Source of the DNA: Saccharothrix sp. HUAS TT1
Lineage (GTDB): Bacteria; Actinomycetota; Actinomycetes; Mycobacteriales; Pseudonocardiaceae
Assembly (NCBI RefSeq): GCF_040744945.1
Contig: NZ_CP160453.1
Span: forward strand, 3,348,001 to 3,412,000
Direction: 5' to 3'
Length of the DNA stretch: 64,000 bases
The position numbers were made by a program, and so were the translations under genes. Below the pieces are notes generated by a model, which saw nothing but the letters and a program-made list of their open reading frames with translations, was not told where the DNA came from and did not search any database. Within the stretch, counting starts at the first letter, position 1. Each line of letters opens with the position of its first letter. Shown here one piece after another: positions 44,280 through 55,556 of the stretch.

Positions 44280-44380
44280 CCGGAAGCTGTAACGAGAGCG
44301 CTGGACAGACACGTGGACAGCGGCTGGCATGTGCGGTTGCCGTGATCAGCATCGGTATAAATCGTGCTGGTATTTGTGTC

Positions 44381-44425
44381 CTAAGCGGGTGGGTCGGCAC
44401 ACTATGTGCCGACCCACCCGCTTAG
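44381..44425. terminator. perfect 21-bp hairpin after hsdM
   Basis: Arms 44381-44401 and 44405-44425 are perfectly complementary over 21 bp with a 3-nt loop (CTA), about 100 nt after hsdM. There is no T-tract. It would be a very strong terminator, and could instead be a cruciform site of the adjacent mobile element. Confidence 0.7.
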
Positions 44426-44442
44426 TGATCCGTTATCGCTGT

Positions 44443-44724
44443 TCAGGTCGCGTCGAGGTGGGTCGCCGATGCCGGACTGGTCGAGCCTCCTGTCTGCGCG
44501 GTGTTGGTACCCCCCTGGCACGGCGTAGCGCTTGACCGAACAATCCGTTTGCCAGCTGATCCGAGCAGCCAGCTCGGCGTCGTGACGAGTCCGTGCTCGT
44601 GGTCGGTCAGTTCGTCGCGAGTAGCGCCAGTCACTGTGACGGGAGCCGGGATATCACATTTCTGGTCAGGCGGCGGGCACGCCAGTCTCCGATCAACTCC
44701 GCTGCCGACGTGGCGGTCCTTCAC
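44443..44724 (-). CDS. possible small protein of the integrative element remnant
   Basis: 93 residues, unrecognised, no domain seen; two Cys near the N-terminus (ACPPPDQKCD). The only support is the GTG at 44724, which overlaps the stop of the upstream DUF2637 frame by 4 nt, the usual coupling in such elements. May be spurious. Confidence 0.3.
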   Translation of the reverse strand: MKDRHVGSGVDRRLACPPPDQKCDIPAPVTVTGATRDELTDHEHGLVTTPSWLLGSAGKRIVRSSATPCQGGTNTAQTGGSTSPASATHLDAT

Positions 44725-45427
44725 CTGTGGCCCGGTCGTGTGGTTCCCTCCGTGCGCAGAGTGTCGCGGACTTCACGTGCCGTGCCTGTACCACACCCCA
44801 AGGCCTCGCGCAGCCGGGTGGCCGACGGGGCACTCGGCAGTTTTCCACCGACGATCAGTTGGCGGGCGCGCTCCACCAGTAGGGCGGTGCGAACTGCGGT
44901 AGCTCCCTCGGACTTGGCGTCCCCGTCAGGGGCGTTGCGCCTGTACTCTAGGTGGTAGCGCCTACCGGTAGGCCGTGGTCGAGGTCGGCGAAGGCGGTCC
45001 AAATGACGGGCATGACGGTGACCGCGCCGATAGCGACCAGAGGTCCGATCGCTTGAGCGAGCAGCTGCATGGGGTCGAACCGGTCGGCCTGCCACGGGGT
45101 GTACGGCCAGATGTTGAGCGTAAGCGTGACGGCGAGTGCGCCGAACTCCACGACGCTCAGATGCCTGTGCTTCAGTGTCCGGCCGTGCGTCGCGAGGTAA
45201 GCCTTGGCCGCAACCACGACCAGCAGCACTGCCGAGATGACCGGCTCCACTGCCCATGCGCCCCACCACGCCGCATCCCTGTCGGTCATGCTTCGGGTCA
45301 GCGTGTGGTGCACTCCCGTCGTGGACCAGGCCAGCGCGCCAATGAGCGCCGCCAGCGCTACGGCGGTCAGCTTTGGGTGGATCGTGGTGGCTGGCTCCCG
45401 ATAAACGAGATGAACACGCCCGCTCAT
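44721..45427 (-). pseudogene. DUF2637/SpdB-like membrane protein, frameshifted
   Basis: The 5' part (45427 down to 44948) encodes four hydrophobic helices (LTAVALAALIGALAWSTTGVHH, EPVISAVLLVVVAAKAYLATHG and two more) of the DUF2637 family, found with plasmid-spread and AICE genes. It ends early with PVGATT and a TAG at 44948-44950. In the adjacent frame the sequence continues with no break to 44721 and encodes a typical C-terminal helix-turn-helix (VERARQLIVGGKLPSAPSATRLREALGCGTGTAREVRDTL). Restoring one C at about 44950 joins the two. It is therefore probably an inactivated or mis-sequenced gene. ATG 45427 overlaps the upstream gene's stop by 4 nt. Confidence 0.6.
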
Positions 45428-46037
45428 CGCACACCTCCCAGCCGCTGCGGCGCGCAGCGGGGGCACGGTGTGGAGTGGGTGCGGTCCTCGTCGGTCCACA
45501 TAACCCGAGCGGAGATGGGGTCACCAGGACGAGCGTCACACCGCCCACACTCTGGCGGCACCGTCGAGCGCCCACCGGGCGCGCTCAGCGCGGGACGGTT
45601 CCTTGGACGATTGAAGGACGGTTCGGGCGTCGTGCTGACGCCCCGCCTGGTCCCCCCTGACGCCCCGTTCGTGCTCAGACGACGCCCCGTGCTGGTCAGC
45701 GGGGTGCCATCCTGACGCCTCGCTGCTGTACCCGCAGATAGCACCAGGTCGTAAACCTCTGGGCGCCAGTCAGCTCGCTCGATCCGGGCGTCCCTCACGC
45801 GGGTGTTGCCCTTGCGGATCAGGCCAAGCTCCTCCAGTGACCGCAGCGAGCCTTGAACGGTCCGGCGGGAGAGGCGGGTGTAGGTAGTCATCAGGTCCAT
45901 CGACGGGAAGGCGTCGGTGCCGTCCGGACCGGCGTGGTTGGCGAGCGCGATCAAGGTGATCGCCAGCGTCGACGCTTCCTTGCGGTCGGTGGGGATGGGG
46001 GCGTGGTTGAGCGCCAGTTGATCGCCTCGATGCTCAC
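45424..46037 (-). pseudogene. AICE-type helix-turn-helix protein, frameshifted near its start
   Basis: The main frame encodes a winged-helix/HTH (LANHAGPDGTDAFPSMDLMTTYTRLSRRTVQGSLRSLEELGLI) followed by a Pro/Arg-rich tail with two CxxC pairs (CGRCDA and CPRCAP). Such proteins start with MSIEAINWAL. Here GTG 46035-46037 reads VSIEAINW and then leaves the frame, because AACTGGCGCTC appears in place of AACTGGGCGCTC. The frame used downstream reads ALNHAPIPTDRKEA, exactly the expected continuation. So one G appears to be missing at about 46012. Without repair, the only start is a TTG at 45954. Confidence 0.62.
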
Positions 46038-46132
46038 GACAGCACCGCCTGCGAGCCGTGGACCTGGCACGATGTGCGCACGGTCGGACCTCCAGCGTCC
46101 GATCAAGGCCCCGTCGCGCTGCTTCAACAGCA

Positions 46133-46166
46133 GACGGGGCCGCCTGATAAGTCAGGCGGCCCCGTC
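46133..46166 (-). terminator. terminator of the MBL hydrolase gene
   Basis: Perfect 15-bp arms (46133-46147 and 46152-46166) with loop TAAG begin 16 nt after the stop of the MBL gene on the minus strand. Also marks the right side of the accessory island. Confidence 0.75.
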
Positions 46167-46182
46167 CGGGAGGTCCTTCAGC

Positions 46183-46860
46183 TCACCAGCCGCGCGAACG
46201 CCACTCGCCGAGCTTGGGGCGCTCGGCTCCGAGCGTGGAATCATCCCCGTGACCGGGGTAGAACCAGGTGTCATCGGGTAGTTCACCGAAGACCCGAGCC
46301 TCCAAGTCGTCCATCAGGCTCTTGAAGTCCTCCGGGCTTGTTGTCCGTCCAGGACCGCCCGGGAACAGCGAGTCGCCCGTGAACAGGTGCGGGTGGCCGG
46401 TGGGGTCGCGGTAGAGCAGGGCGATCGAGCCCGGGGTGTGGCCGCGCAGGTGGACGACGGTCAGGGGCACTTCGCCGACGTGCACCGCGTCGCCGTGCTC
46501 CACGAACACGTCCGGCGGGATGGGGAGGACGTGGGCGTCCGCCGCGTGCGCGATCGTGTTCGAGCCGTTGGCGCCCGCCACGGCGCCCAGCGCGCCCCAG
46601 TGGTCGGCGTGCTGATGGGTGGTCACCACCGTCTTCAGCCTCGGGCGGTGCACCGAGTGGCCGACCACGTCCGACAGGCGTTCCGGGTCGGCGGCCGCGT
46701 CGATCAGCAGGCCCTCGTTCGTCGCGCGGCACACCAGCAGGTACGCGTTGTTGTCCATCGGCCCGACCGAGACCTTCGTGATGGTCAGCGCGTCCAGGGT
46801 GCGCCGTGCTGCCGGTCCGCCCGGCGATACATGCCCCGTGTAGTCCTCTAGTACGTCCAC
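46183..46860 (-). CDS. MBL fold metallo-hydrolase
   Basis: 225 residues. The metallo-beta-lactamase motif is THQHADHWG (HxHxDH). Further ligands are the His in LRGHTPGSIALL, the Asp in FTGDSLFPGG and the C-terminal His in FYPGHGDDS. It is of the glyoxalase II/sulfur-transfer type of the superfamily; substrate unknown. The N-terminus VDVLEDYTGHVSPGGPAARRT suggests GTG 46860, with TACCGT about 14 bases upstream as the -10 box of a leaderless message; GTG/ATG 46887 is less likely. An MBL gene also stands beside uvrA in mycobacteria. Confidence 0.9.
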   Translation of the reverse strand: MDVLEDYTGHVSPGGPAARRTLDALTITKVSVGPMDNNAYLLVCRATNEGLLIDAAADPERLSDVVGHSVHRPRLKTVVTTHQHADHWGALGAVAGANGSNTIAHAADAHVLPIPPDVFVEHGDAVHVGEVPLTVVHLRGHTPGSIALLYRDPTGHPHLFTGDSLFPGGPGRTTSPEDFKSLMDDLEARVFGELPDDTWFYPGHGDDSTLGAERPKLGEWRSRGW

Positions 46861-46976
46861 AATGGCCGACGGTAGCCGACCGGGCACCCTTCAGGACGCG
46901 CACAGGCCGACCCCCTAGGGTCTGGAACGCTCGTCGCTTCCTCTCCGATCTCGTCCGATTAGGGTCCTTCCGCCTC

Positions 46977-48170
46977 GTGCCTGCCAACCGCCGGATCAAC
47001 TGGGACGTCCTGCGCACCCTGGCCGTGCTGTGCGTGCTCCTCCAGCACGCCACCCACGCCGGGCCGTCCGTCCACTCCGAACTCGCCCGACCGGCCTTCG
47101 CCTTCAGCCTGGAGTTCGGCGCCAGCGCGCTCGTGGTGATCTCCGCGTTCTTCGCCTGCGCCTCGCTGTCCAAGGGCGCGCCCGGCCGGTTCCTGCGCAA
47201 CCGCCTCGCCCGCCTGCTCCCTCCTTACGTGGTCGCCGCCACCTGCACCTACCTCGTGCTGGTCCACCTCGCGCCGGACGGCTGGAGCGGGCTCGAACCG
47301 CGCGACCTCGTCTTCAACGTCCTCATGCTGCAGAACTGGCTCCCCGGCGTCCGCCTGGTCGACTTCTCCTACTGGACCCTCCCGGTGCAGGTCACGGGCT
47401 TCGTCGCGGGCGCGCTGCTGGCGTCCAGGGTCTGCGGCCGGTGGCTGGACGCGCTGCTCTGGGCGCTCGTCGTCGGCCCCCTCGTGATCAGGGTCTGGAC
47501 GGTCGAGCCCGGCTTCGTCCGCACCTGCTACGACGGCCTGGGCGTGCACCGCGCGCAGCTGTTCGCCATCGGCATCGCCATCTGGCTGTGGTCGAAGCGC
47601 CGACTGGGCGACGGGCGGCTGTTCGCCCTGCTCACCGCCTCCCTGCTGGCGCAGGCGGTGCACAGCGCGGACCTGCCGTCGACCGTCGGCCTCGGCTTCC
47701 TGCTGATCGGCGTGTGCGCCGCTGCCGGCGGCCGGGACTGGGACGTCGCGCCGCTCCGCCTGCTGGCTCGCCCGATCAGGTGGTTCGCTGGCATCTCGTA
47801 CGGCGTCTACCTGGTGCACCAGGAGATCGGTTACGTGGTGATGGCGAAGGTCTCACCCCATGGGGGAGCGTGGGCGCAGCTCGCGGCCTTCACGGCGACG
47901 GCCGTCGTCCTCGGGTGGCTGCTCACCGCGCTCGTGGAACGGCCCGCGCACCGCGTCCTGACCGCGAGCCGCCCGACCCGCCCGACCGTGGCCGGGCTGC
48001 TGCTCACCGCCCACCTGCACGTCGCTCAGAGCCACTTGGGCAGCGCCGGCGCCTCCCCGGTCAGCCGGGCGCCGCTGTGGCGGCCGGTCAACCACCCCAG
48101 CACGTCCGCCGCCGAGCCGCTGACCTCGGACGACGTCCCGCTGTCCGCGGTCAGCGCCCAGCCGCGCTGA
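46977..48170 (+). CDS. acyltransferase 3 family membrane protein
   Basis: 397 residues with about ten transmembrane helices. The N-terminus RRINWDVLRTLAVLCVLLQHATHAG contains the family Arg and His (LRxxAxxxVxxxH) of acyltransferase 3/OafA-like enzymes that O-acylate sugars. WFAGISYGVYLVHQEI near the end is also typical, and the domain ends near VERPAHRVL. GTG 46977 is chosen; the frame upstream is not hydrophobic. The last 50 residues have low similarity to any domain and are read through the complement of the convergent gene, which they overlap by 145 nt. Confidence 0.88.
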   Translation: MPANRRINWDVLRTLAVLCVLLQHATHAGPSVHSELARPAFAFSLEFGASALVVISAFFACASLSKGAPGRFLRNRLARLLPPYVVAATCTYLVLVHLAPDGWSGLEPRDLVFNVLMLQNWLPGVRLVDFSYWTLPVQVTGFVAGALLASRVCGRWLDALLWALVVGPLVIRVWTVEPGFVRTCYDGLGVHRAQLFAIGIAIWLWSKRRLGDGRLFALLTASLLAQAVHSADLPSTVGLGFLLIGVCAAAGGRDWDVAPLRLLARPIRWFAGISYGVYLVHQEIGYVVMAKVSPHGGAWAQLAAFTATAVVLGWLLTALVERPAHRVLTASRPTRPTVAGLLLTAHLHVAQSHLGSAGASPVSRAPLWRPVNHPSTSAAEPLTSDDVPLSAVSAQPR

Positions 48171-48817
48171 CGACCGTCCGGGAACACCGCCACCACCCGC
48201 ACGGCGGGCGCGTCGGCCCGGTCGGCGTACTGGCCGACGACGTCCTCGACGAAGTGCTCCAGCAGCTCCGGCGGCAGGTCCTCGAACCCGACGCCCCGGT
48301 CGAGGTCGACCAGGTGGAACCACACCTCGCGCAGCCGCAGCCACGGCACCCGGTGCGCCAGGAACGGCCCGGCCTTCGGGTGCACGACCTCCGCCTCCCA
48401 CGCGGTGGGCGGCAGGTCGCGGGCGAACGCCGTGAACCGCTGGCACGCCGCGTCGAGGTCGGCCCGCAGCAGCTGCGGCGGCCGGCCCGCGCCCTCGGCG
48501 ATGTCGGCGTCGCGGTCGGCGGCGCTCGGGTACATCTGGTGCTCGACGCCGGTCTTCGCCCACGTCATCAGGTTCACCAGGGCGTCGGCGTTGCGTGCGA
48601 GATGCGTCACCACGTGGCCGCGGCTCCAGCCGGGCAGCAGGCTCGGCCCGCGCAAAGCCGGCAGGTCAAGGGCCGCGACGACCTCGTACAGCGCCTCTGT
48701 CGCCCGTTCGACCTCGGCGAGCCCGGCGATCGCGTGCTGCACCGCTGCCGACTGCTCGCGTGGCGCGGGTACGCTCGTCTGGGCGGATCGGACCTGGGCG
48801 GCATCGGCGAAGCTCAT
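48026..48817 (-). CDS. maleylpyruvate isomerase family mycothiol-dependent protein
   Basis: 263 residues. N-terminal DinB/MDMPI fold: LPALRGPSLLPGWSRGHVVTHLARNADALVNLMTWAKTG, with metal-binding His in HVVTH and a further His in LRLREVWFHLVDLD; a C-terminal MDMPI_C-like domain follows. In this family a mycothiol-dependent isomerase activity is known for few members; the substrate here is unknown. ATG 48817 has GAGG five bases upstream. It is convergent with, and overlaps, the acyltransferase gene. Confidence 0.87.
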   Translation of the reverse strand: MSFADAAQVRSAQTSVPAPREQSAAVQHAIAGLAEVERATEALYEVVAALDLPALRGPSLLPGWSRGHVVTHLARNADALVNLMTWAKTGVEHQMYPSAADRDADIAEGAGRPPQLLRADLDAACQRFTAFARDLPPTAWEAEVVHPKAGPFLAHRVPWLRLREVWFHLVDLDRGVGFEDLPPELLEHFVEDVVGQYADRADAPAVRVVAVFPDGRQRGWALTADSGTSSEVSGSAADVLGWLTGRHSGARLTGEAPALPKWL

Positions 48818-49001
48818 GGGCACCTCATCCCGGCGTATGCGGCCGAACGGCCTATCACCCCAGCGTAGGGGCGTTCACTACCGTCCGGTAGAGCCGTTGG
48901 CGCACGATCGTGCCAGTGCCCCTCACGGATTTGTCGGTGCCCGCCCCTAGCATGGTTGACGCCCTCCCCGACAGGGCTGACGCAGTGGTCCGATACGCTT
49001 T

Positions 49002-49017
49002 TCGAACGCCTGTTCGG
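49002..49017 (+). promoter_or_regulatory. LexA (SOS) box upstream of uvrA
   Basis: TCGAACGCCTGTTCGG matches the actinobacterial LexA consensus TCGAAC-N4-GTTCGA with one mismatch at the last base. It lies 30 bp before the uvrA start, next to a GATACG -10-like box (48992-48997), so LexA binding would block transcription. The 229-nt spacer otherwise holds no gene. Confidence 0.8.
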
Positions 49018-49046
49018 GGGATGGTCAAGAACCGAAGGGAACCGTT

Positions 49047-51920
<2,874 letters not shown>

Positions 51921-51932
51921 CCGGACCGGGTT

Positions 51933-51960
51933 CCGCGCACCCGGCCGGCCGGGTGCGCGG
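51933..51960. terminator. perfect 28-bp palindrome after uvrA
   Basis: The 14-bp arms 51933-51946 and 51947-51960 are exactly self-complementary with no spacer, beginning 12 nt after the uvrA stop. It can fold as a terminator stem with a few loop bases lost from the centre. GC-rich near-copies (CGGTCGGCCGGG) follow to about 52060. Confidence 0.6.
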
Positions 51961-52069
51961 TCGGCCGGGCACGGCCGGCGCGGGCAAGCGGTCGGCCGGG
52001 TGCGCCAACCCCTGGGCACGCCAACCTGGGCGCGCCCGGGGTTGGACCGGTCGGCCGGTGTGCGTGACC

Positions 52070-52543
52070 ATGGTCGACATGCCGCTGAACTCGTACCGCT
52101 TCCGCAGCGTCTGGTCGGTGGACAGCTCTCCCGGTCGGGTGTTCGACGTGCTCGCCGACCTGGGCAGCTACCCGGCGTGGTGGCCGGAGGTGCGGCGGGC
52201 GCGCCAGGTCGCCGCCGACGCGGCCGAGCTGACGTGCCGCTCCTTCCTGCCCTACGACCTGGTGTTCCAGGCGTGGCACAACGCCAAGGAGCCGGCGGCG
52301 GGGTTGTTGCGCGCCGACCTGGTCGGCGACCTGGACGGCACGGCGAGCTGGCGGATCTTCCCGGAGGGCTCGGGCGCGCGGCTGGTGTACGACCAGGAGG
52401 TGGTGGTGCGCAAGCCGCTGCTGCGCCGCCTGGCGCTCGTGGGCCGACCGCTGCTGGAGGTCAACCACGAGCTGATGATGCGCAGCGGCAGGCGGGGCCT
52501 GCGCACCTACCTGGCCGGGTTCCGGGCCGCGCTGGACGGCTAG
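52070..52543 (+). CDS. SRPBCC family (polyketide cyclase/CoxG-like) protein
   Basis: 157 residues. YRFRSVWSVDSSPGRVFDVLADLGSYPAWWPEVRRAR is the start of an SRPBCC helix-grip fold, and the C-terminal helix MMRSGRRGLRTYLAGFRAAL closes it. Small hydrophobic ligand binding is the family trait; the role is unknown. Start ATG 52070 or 52079; no strong ribosome site. The 149 nt before it consist of the uvrA palindrome and GC-rich repeats. It is convergent with the GntP gene. Confidence 0.85.
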   Translation: MVDMPLNSYRFRSVWSVDSSPGRVFDVLADLGSYPAWWPEVRRARQVAADAAELTCRSFLPYDLVFQAWHNAKEPAAGLLRADLVGDLDGTASWRIFPEGSGARLVYDQEVVVRKPLLRRLALVGRPLLEVNHELMMRSGRRGLRTYLAGFRAALDG

Positions 52544-52562
52544 CCGCACGTCCGGCGAGCCG

Positions 52563-53957
52563 TCAGACGACGAGGCTGAGCAGCGCGGCCACCGCGAAGC
52601 CGACCACGGACAGGATGGTCTCCAGCGCGGTCCACGTCTGGAGGGTTTCCTTCACCGACAGGCCGAAGTAGCGGGACACGATCCAGAACCCGCCGTCGTT
52701 GACGTGCGAGGCGATGATCGAGCCCGCCGCGATGGACATGACGAGCAGGGCCAGCTGCGGCTGCGAGTAGCTCAGGTCCGCGACGACGGGCGCGACGATG
52801 CCGGTCGTGGTCACGATCGCGACCGTGGCCGAGCCCTGGGCGATGCGCAGGCCGCAGCTGATCACGTACGACAGCGCAATCACCGGCAGGCCGAGGTCGG
52901 CCAGCGACGTGGCGAGCACCTTGCCGACGCCGGTCGCGGCCAGCACCGCGCCGAAGAACCCGCCCGCGCCGACCACCAGCAGGATCATCGCCACGGGTCG
53001 CAGCGACGCGCCGGACAGGTCGGTCACCTGCTCGCGGGTCATGCCGCGGCGGAAGCCGAGGAGCCAGAACGCCAGCAGCACGGCGATCGTCAACGCGACC
53101 GCGGGCGTGCCGAAGAACGTGAACACGCCCAGCGCGGTGGAACCCTTGGGCAGCAGGACGCTGCCGAACGTGCCCGCCAGGATCAGCACCAGCGGCACCG
53201 CGATGATGCCCAGCACCAGCGACAGCGGCGGTTCGCCCTTGGTCTGCTCGCCGCGCGCCGCCTCCGCCGCGGCCAGCATCTCCTCCGGCACCGGCACGTG
53301 CAGCCGCTTGCCGATCCACGCCGAGAACAGCACGCCGCCGATGAACCACGCCGGGATCGCCACGGCGAGCGCCATGATGATGATCCAGCCCAGTTCGACG
53401 CCGAGCAGCCCGGCCGCCGCGACGGGCCCGGGGTGCGGCGGCATGAACGCGTGCATCACCGACAGCCCGGCCAGCAGCGGCATCGCGTACAGCACCACGG
53501 ACCGGCCGCTGCGCTTGGCGGCCACGTACACCAGGGGTGCGAGCACGAAGATGCCGATGTCGAAGAACACCGGCACGCCGAAGGTCAACCCGGCCAGGCC
53601 CATGGCCAGCGGGGCGCGCTTCTCGCCGAACGCCCGCAGCAGCGACCGGGTCAGCACCTCGGCGCCGCCGGAGGCTTCGAGGATGGAGCCGAGCAGGGTG
53701 CCCAGGCCGATGATCGCGGCGACGTGGCCGAGGATGCCGCCGAAGCCCTTCTCCACCAACGACTCCGACGCCTTCTGCGCCGAGCCGACCAGCGTCTCCA
53801 CCGGCAGCCCGGCGGCCAGGGCGACCAGCAGGCCGACGACGAGCAGCGCGATGAACGGCTCGACCTTCCACCTGATGATCAGCGCCAGCAGCAGGGCGAT
53901 GCTGAGCGCGGACAGCGTCAGCAGGCCGCCGGTGGTGTGCTGCAGCCAGTCGATCAC
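52563..53957 (-). CDS. GntP family permease (gluconate:H+ symporter type)
   Basis: 464 residues with about twelve transmembrane helices. Family motifs: GFGGILGHVAAIIGLGTLLGSILEASGGAEVL, GVPVFFDIGIFVLAPL, HAFMPPHPGPVAAAGLLG and IASHVNDGGFWIV. GTG 53957 overlaps the stop of the D-aminoacylase gene by 4 nt, so it is the third gene of that operon. The company it keeps suggests that it imports an acylated D-amino acid or related acid rather than gluconate. This is inference from context. Confidence 0.92.
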   Translation of the reverse strand: MIDWLQHTTGGLLTLSALSIALLLALIIRWKVEPFIALLVVGLLVALAAGLPVETLVGSAQKASESLVEKGFGGILGHVAAIIGLGTLLGSILEASGGAEVLTRSLLRAFGEKRAPLAMGLAGLTFGVPVFFDIGIFVLAPLVYVAAKRSGRSVVLYAMPLLAGLSVMHAFMPPHPGPVAAAGLLGVELGWIIIMALAVAIPAWFIGGVLFSAWIGKRLHVPVPEEMLAAAEAARGEQTKGEPPLSLVLGIIAVPLVLILAGTFGSVLLPKGSTALGVFTFFGTPAVALTIAVLLAFWLLGFRRGMTREQVTDLSGASLRPVAMILLVVGAGGFFGAVLAATGVGKVLATSLADLGLPVIALSYVISCGLRIAQGSATVAIVTTTGIVAPVVADLSYSQPQLALLVMSIAAGSIIASHVNDGGFWIVSRYFGLSVKETLQTWTALETILSVVGFAVAALLSLVV

Positions 53958-55543
53958 GTGCGGCTCCGGGGGTTGCGCAGGGAACGTCCGGGCAGGGCGT
54001 CGGTCCGCGCGCCGTCGTCGAGCACGGGGACGCCGTTGACCAGGACGTGGCTGATGCCCGCGGCGGCCTGCCGGGGCTGGTCGAAGGTGGCGGTGTCGGC
54101 GACGGTGTCGGGGTCGAACAGCACGAGGTCGGCGGCCCACCCCTCCCGCACCAGCCCGCGGTCGGTCAGCCGCAGCCGCCGCGCGGCGCGTCCGGTGAGG
54201 TGGGCGACGCACTCCTCCAGGCCGAGCACGCCGAGGTCGCGCACGTAGCGGGCGAGGTAGCGGGGGAAGGTGCCCCAGGCGCGGGGGTGGGGGCGGTCGC
54301 CGACCAGCAGCCCGTCGCTGCCGCCGGTGTGCGCGGGGTGCCGCATGATCGCCTGGACGTTGTCCTCGTGGCCGACGTGCATCAGGCACGAGGCGCCCAG
54401 CCGCTCGGAGAGCAGCACGTCGAAGTACAGCTCGGCGGGCGGCCGCCCGGCCCGGCGGGCGGACGCGGCGATCGAGGAGCCGACCAGGTGCGCGTTCCCG
54501 GCCTCGCGCACGCCGTTGACCTCGATGGCGTCCCAGTCGACCGGCACGCCGTGGCAGCCGTCGGAGCCGGTGTCCTCGACCTCGGCCCGGATGCGCTCGC
54601 GGGCGCCGGGGTCGGCGAGCCGGGCCAGGGTGGCCTCCGGTCCGCCCTCGCCCGCCCAGCTGGGCAGCAGCGCGGACAGGTACGTCGCGCCGGGCAGGTA
54701 CGGGTAGGTGTCGAGGGTGATGTCCGCGCCGTCGGCGATGGCCCGGTCGAGCAGGTCCAGCAGCTCGCCCGCCCGTCCCCGGTTGACGTCGAAGTTCATC
54801 GTGGCGTGCGCCAGGTGCAGGGGGCAGCCCGCGTCCCGCGACACCCGCACCACCTCGGCGTACGCCTCCAGCGCGCCCGCGCCGTAGCTGCGGTGGTGCG
54901 GGCTGTAGAACCCGCCCAGCTCGCCGACGACGCGGCACAGCTCGGTCAGCTCGGCGGTGTCGGCGTACATGCCGGGGGTGTAGGTGAGGCCGGACGACAT
55001 GCCCATCGCGCCCTCGCGCAGCGACCGCGCCAGCACCTCGCGCATCCGGTCCAGCTCGGCGGCGGTGGCGGGCCGGTCGTCGTAGCCGACGCACAGCACC
55101 CGCAGCGTGCCCTGGGGCACGAGGTAGGCGGCGTTGACCGCGATGCCCCGGTCGAGGCGGTCCAGGTACTCGCCGACCGTGCGCCAGCTCCAGTCGAACC
55201 CGGGCGGGTCGTCGTTCCAGCCGGCGAGCTGGGCGCGCATCGCGGTGAGCGCGTCGTCGTCCACGGGCGCGTAGGACAGCCCGTCCTGGCCCAGGACCTC
55301 GGTGGTGACGCCCTGGGACACCTTGGCCAGGTGGTCGGGGTTGACCAGCAGCTGGAGGTCGGAGTGGGAGTGCATGTCGATGAACCCGGGCGCGAGCACC
55401 CGGCCGTCGGCATCGACGACCCGCCTGCCGTCGAGCCGGTCGCCGATCGCGGCGATCCGGCCGTCCCGCACCCCGACGTCGGCCGCGCGGGCGGGCGCGC
55501 CGGTGCCGTCCACGACCCGCGCGCCCCTGAAGACGATGTCCAC
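53954..55543 (-). CDS. N-acyl-D-amino-acid deacylase (D-aminoacylase)
   Basis: 529 residues, amidohydrolase superfamily. LAPGFIDMHSHSDLQLL carries the HxH metal motif. QGVTTEVLGQDGLSYAPVD, GMSSGLTYTPGMYADT and HHRSYGAGALEAYAEVV are family patterns, and HVGHEDNVQAIMRHP and VGDRPHPRAWGTFPRYL form the distal active site. It hydrolyses N-acyl-D-amino acids to the free D-amino acid, which the adjacent PLP deaminase can then break down. GTG 55543 has GAGGGGAA eight bases ahead. It sits 13 nt after the deaminase gene. Confidence 0.93.
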   Translation of the reverse strand: MDIVFRGARVVDGTGAPARAADVGVRDGRIAAIGDRLDGRRVVDADGRVLAPGFIDMHSHSDLQLLVNPDHLAKVSQGVTTEVLGQDGLSYAPVDDDALTAMRAQLAGWNDDPPGFDWSWRTVGEYLDRLDRGIAVNAAYLVPQGTLRVLCVGYDDRPATAAELDRMREVLARSLREGAMGMSSGLTYTPGMYADTAELTELCRVVGELGGFYSPHHRSYGAGALEAYAEVVRVSRDAGCPLHLAHATMNFDVNRGRAGELLDLLDRAIADGADITLDTYPYLPGATYLSALLPSWAGEGGPEATLARLADPGARERIRAEVEDTGSDGCHGVPVDWDAIEVNGVREAGNAHLVGSSIAASARRAGRPPAELYFDVLLSERLGASCLMHVGHEDNVQAIMRHPAHTGGSDGLLVGDRPHPRAWGTFPRYLARYVRDLGVLGLEECVAHLTGRAARRLRLTDRGLVREGWAADLVLFDPDTVADTATFDQPRQAAAGISHVLVNGVPVLDDGARTDALPGRSLRNPRSRT

Positions 55544-55556
55544 GTCGCCGTTCCCC

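Larger units (their letters stand above)
44443..46037. mobile_element. remnant of an actinomycete integrative and conjugative element
   Basis: Two adjacent, 4-nt-overlapping genes (HTH protein, then DUF2637/SpdB-like protein) are the usual neighbours in replication/transfer modules of actinomycete integrative elements (AICE). Both are frameshifted here, and no integrase, tra/FtsK gene or attachment site is visible. The restriction operon directly adjacent may have come with the element. Confidence 0.55.

Noticed and set aside
44501..44958. Plus-strand frames of 120-133 residues opposite the DUF2637 remnant
   Set aside because: No start signals or domains, and the minus strand encodes a recognisable helix-turn-helix.
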